In this document: piece after piece, positions 22,164 through 24,164 of the stretch
How positions within the stretch are numbered: position 1 is the stretch's first letter
Layout of the letters: the number at the start of each line of letters is the position of its first letter
Assembly: GCF_031732815.1 (NCBI RefSeq)
Contig: NZ_JAVMKF010000183.1
Coordinates: forward strand, 1-24,164
Reading direction: 5' to 3'
DNA: 24,164 bases
From: Accumulibacter sp031732815
GTDB taxonomy: Bacteria; Pseudomonadota; Gammaproteobacteria; Burkholderiales; Rhodocyclaceae
Program-made: the position numbers and the translations under genes
The notes under the pieces: generated by a model
Told to the model about the DNA's origin: nothing
The model's input: the letters and a program-made list of their open reading frames with translations, nothing else
The model's database searches: none

Positions 22164-23651
22164 ATGAACACCGGTGATAATCTCGATAACTGGGTGCGAC
22201 CACGGACGGTTGTGCTGCTGACCCTGGTGCTGCTCGCAGCGCTGTGGACGGCCGTCCTTCTCTCTGCCGTGGCCGATCGCCAGGACAGCCTGACGGCAGC
22301 CAGCGAGGCGCTGCAGCGGACGAATCGGGCGATCGAGGAGCAGACCAGACTGCAGATGCGCCTCGCGGACCTTGCTCTGGCCGCCGGACAGGCGTGGCTG
22401 GACGAACATTCGGCTGCGGACCCGTGGCGCAGTCCCGCTTTCCACACTTTGCGCGAGCGCCTGTGGACAGCCACCGACTCGGCGGTCGAGATTCTCCTGC
22501 TGACTACCGACGGCAGCGTCTTCACGGCCAGCGGAGAGCCACGGGCGGAGATCGCTGCCGCGCTCGCCGAGAGCAAGTTCAGCGACCTCGTTCAGCAGGC
22601 CCAGACGACCGCACTGGTCAGCGGAACACCGCTGCGTCTAGGTTCGGCTACTCCGCCTCGTCTGCCGATCGCACGTCGCCTGGAGAATCCGGGCGTCAAC
22701 GGGTACACGCTGTTTGCGCTGCTTGACCTGTCCAGGCTGGCCGCAGGTTACGACGCGCAGCGCCAGAAACCGGGCGGCTCGATCGCCCTTCTGCGCCGTG
22801 ATGGTACGCTGCTCGCTGGCGCGCCGTTCGACGCACGGCGAGTCGGGCTGCTGCACGCCGACCCGCGGGCAAGCGACGAGGGGCAGGCGGGCCAGCCGGA
22901 AGCAGCGCCAGCGCCTGCCGCGCCCGCCGCGTTCGCCGACGACGACGCCGGCCAGTTTTCACTGCAGTCCCACATGCCGGATTTTGGCTGGCTGATCGTT
23001 GGCACGGTCGATCGCGCCGACGCCCTGGCGCCCTGGTTCCGGCATACCATCTGGGTCGTCCTCCTGGCGCTTGGAATGACTATCCCGCTCGCGGTCGTCG
23101 CCTATCGCTCGTTACAGCTCTTGCGCGTTGTCGCCCGACATGAAGCCCAGTTGCAGCACCTGGCGACGACCGACCGGCTGACCGGTACCTTTACCCGCCA
23201 GCATTTCGTCGAGATATTGCGCGAGGAACTGGCGCATGCTGGCCGGCGCCAGCACGCGCTGACCGTCGTCTCTTTCGACATCGACTTCTTCAGGCGAATC
23301 AACGACGGCTATGGCCATGACGTGGGCGACCAGGTACTGATCGCCTTCGCCAAGGTGGCGAAAGGGGGGTTGCGCGACGTCGACGTCCTGGGTCGGGTGA
23401 GCTCCGGCCAGTTCTCGATCCTGCTCCCCAATGCCGACGTGCACGCCGCCACTGTGGTGGCCGAGCGCATCCGTCGCGGTGTCGCCGCGATCTCGATTGC
23501 GACCGAAGACGGCAGCGTTCAGTTCACCGTGAGTGCCGGAATGAGCGCCGCGCGTCCGGGCGATCGGTCGGTCGACGAGCTCCTGAAGCGGGTCGATCAG
23601 GCGCTGCATGAGGCCGTTGCCGCCGGCCACGATCGCATTGCGATTGTCTGA
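22164..23651 (+). CDS. Membrane-anchored protein with degenerate GGDEF domain (probable c-di-GMP receptor)
   Basis: The product is 495 aa from the ATG at 22164; ATGs at 22119 and 22125 overlap a -10 element. TM1 is at 15-36. A periplasmic Cache-like sensor region of about 255 residues follows, with an Ala/Pro-rich insert at 243-256. TM2 is at 294-316, followed by a short coiled linker (EAQLQHLATTDRLTG) and a GGDEF domain from about 333. The metal-site block FDIDFFRRINDGYGHDVGD (371-389) is well kept. The catalytic signature, normally GG(D/E)EF, reads SSGQF (413-417): both glycines, the acidic residue and the glutamate are lost. The RxxD inhibitory site is intact as R404-D407, with the exact five-residue spacing to the signature. 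By analogy with other degenerate GGDEF proteins it should bind c-di-GMP without making it. Confidence 0.88.
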   Translation: MNTGDNLDNWVRPRTVVLLTLVLLAALWTAVLLSAVADRQDSLTAASEALQRTNRAIEEQTRLQMRLADLALAAGQAWLDEHSAADPWRSPAFHTLRERLWTATDSAVEILLLTTDGSVFTASGEPRAEIAAALAESKFSDLVQQAQTTALVSGTPLRLGSATPPRLPIARRLENPGVNGYTLFALLDLSRLAAGYDAQRQKPGGSIALLRRDGTLLAGAPFDARRVGLLHADPRASDEGQAGQPEAAPAPAAPAAFADDDAGQFSLQSHMPDFGWLIVGTVDRADALAPWFRHTIWVVLLALGMTIPLAVVAYRSLQLLRVVARHEAQLQHLATTDRLTGTFTRQHFVEILREELAHAGRRQHALTVVSFDIDFFRRINDGYGHDVGDQVLIAFAKVAKGGLRDVDVLGRVSSGQFSILLPNADVHAATVVAERIRRGVAAISIATEDGSVQFTVSAGMSAARPGDRSVDELLKRVDQALHEAVAAGHDRIAIV

Positions 23652-23689
23652 CCACGCTGCGCCGCTTGCCGGCGAGTGTCTGCTGGCGG

Positions 23690-23713
23690 CGCCCGGCCAT
23701 CCCTCGCCGGGCG
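23690..23713. terminator. 8-bp hairpin between convergent genes
   Basis: CGCCCGGC (23690-23697), an eight-base loop and GCCGGGCG (23706-23713) form a perfect stem between the GGDEF stop and the enoyl-CoA hydratase stop. No T-tract follows on either strand. Confidence 0.4.
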
Positions 23714-23718
23714 GGGCG

Positions 23719-24164
23719 TCAACGGCCTTGCCAGACGGCTTGCCGTTTGCCGACAAAGGCATCGATTCCCTCGCCGGCATCTTCGCTCATCATGTTGCAG
23801 GCCATCACTTCGCCGGCGTATTGGTAGGCCGCCTCGAGACCCATTTCGAGCTGCTTGTAGAACATCTGCTTGCCCATGGCGATGGCCAATGGCGACTTGC
23901 CGATAAGCGCCGCAGCCAGCCGCGCGATTTCTTCGTCGAGCGCTGTGCCGGGAACCACGCGGTTGACCAAGCCTTGCTGCTGCGCCGTCTGCGCGTCGAT
24001 GAAATCGCCGGTGAACAACATCTCGAGCGCCTGTTTGCGGCCAAGGTTGCGCGACAGACCCACCGCCGGAGTGGCACAGAACAAGCCGACATTGATTCCC
24101 GAGGTCGCGAAGCGGGCAACGTCCGCCGCCACCGCCAGGTCGCACATCGAGACCAGTTGACAAC
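23719..24164 (-). CDS. Enoyl-CoA hydratase/isomerase family protein, C-terminal part
   Basis: The frame is open through the right edge, so only the last 147 residues or so are present. It reads CQLVSMCDLAVAADVARF at the edge, which is the crotonase block just after the first oxyanion-hole segment. GINVGLFCATPAVGLSRNLG follows, then ALEMLFTGDFIDAQTAQQQG and LVNRVVPGTALDEE, all classic enoyl-CoA hydratase positions. The protein would hydrate trans-2-enoyl-CoA in fatty acid or related acyl-CoA breakdown. The exact substrate is not predictable, since crotonases vary widely. The internal ATG at 24145-24147 is not the start. It converges with the GGDEF gene. Confidence 0.85.
   Translation of the reverse strand, partial: CQLVSMCDLAVAADVARFATSGINVGLFCATPAVGLSRNLGRKQALEMLFTGDFIDAQTAQQQGLVNRVVPGTALDEEIARLAAALIGKSPLAIAMGKQMFYKQLEMGLEAAYQYAGEVMACNMMSEDAGEGIDAFVGKRQAVWQGR

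Noticed and set aside
1..24164. CRISPR arrays, insertion sequences, prophage genes
   Set aside because: No regularly spaced repeats, transposase or phage-like proteins were found, and codon use is uniform.

Overview
The window is GC-rich (third codon positions are mostly G or C) and almost fully coding. It looks like a betaproteobacterial chromosome, most plausibly from the Rhodocyclales and perhaps a 'Candidatus Accumulibacter'-type polyphosphate-accumulating organism. That assignment is an inference. It rests on four things: the glycogen mobilisation genes with glucokinase, a CYTH-CHAD (polyphosphate-type) protein beside a K+ channel, a PEP-CTERM-like exported protein, and a LapB/LssB-type type I secretion ATPase. 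No insertion sequence, phage gene or CRISPR array is visible.

Left part (1-3.5 kb). The 5' end of a type I secretion ABC transporter gene runs off the left edge on the minus strand. A convincing promoter and a structured leader of about 120 nt precede it. Divergent from it is an exported DUF2252-like (kinase-fold-related) protein. This converges with a PEP-CTERM-like exported protein whose sorting signal reads L-P-G instead of P-E-P. A tRNA-Ser(GGA) gene with its own promoter and a trailing hairpin follows.

Central minus-strand block (3.6-15.3 kb). In transcription order the genes are glk, glgP, glgB, glgX, then cimA, leuC, leuD. The first four mobilise and remodel glycogen and phosphorylate the glucose released. 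The last three make 2-oxobutanoate precursors by the citramalate route to isoleucine and serve leucine synthesis. glgA, glgC and leuB are not in the window.

Right part (15.4-24.2 kb). The plus strand carries an FAD-linked oxidase of the GlcD / D-2-hydroxyacid dehydrogenase type, followed by rmlA and rmlC of dTDP-rhamnose synthesis. These converge with a minus-strand pair: an RCK-gated K+ channel, then a CYTH-CHAD protein. Next come an unassigned, possibly EcsC/DUF697-like protein and a membrane-anchored GGDEF protein on the plus strand. The latter's catalytic motif is destroyed (SSGQF) but its RxxD inhibitory site is intact, which suggests a c-di-GMP receptor rather than a synthase. The right edge cuts an enoyl-CoA hydratase gene.

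The best candidates for new biology are the degenerate GGDEF receptor, the K+ channel / CYTH-CHAD pair with a possible SD-masking leader switch, and the structured leader of the secretion ATPase.
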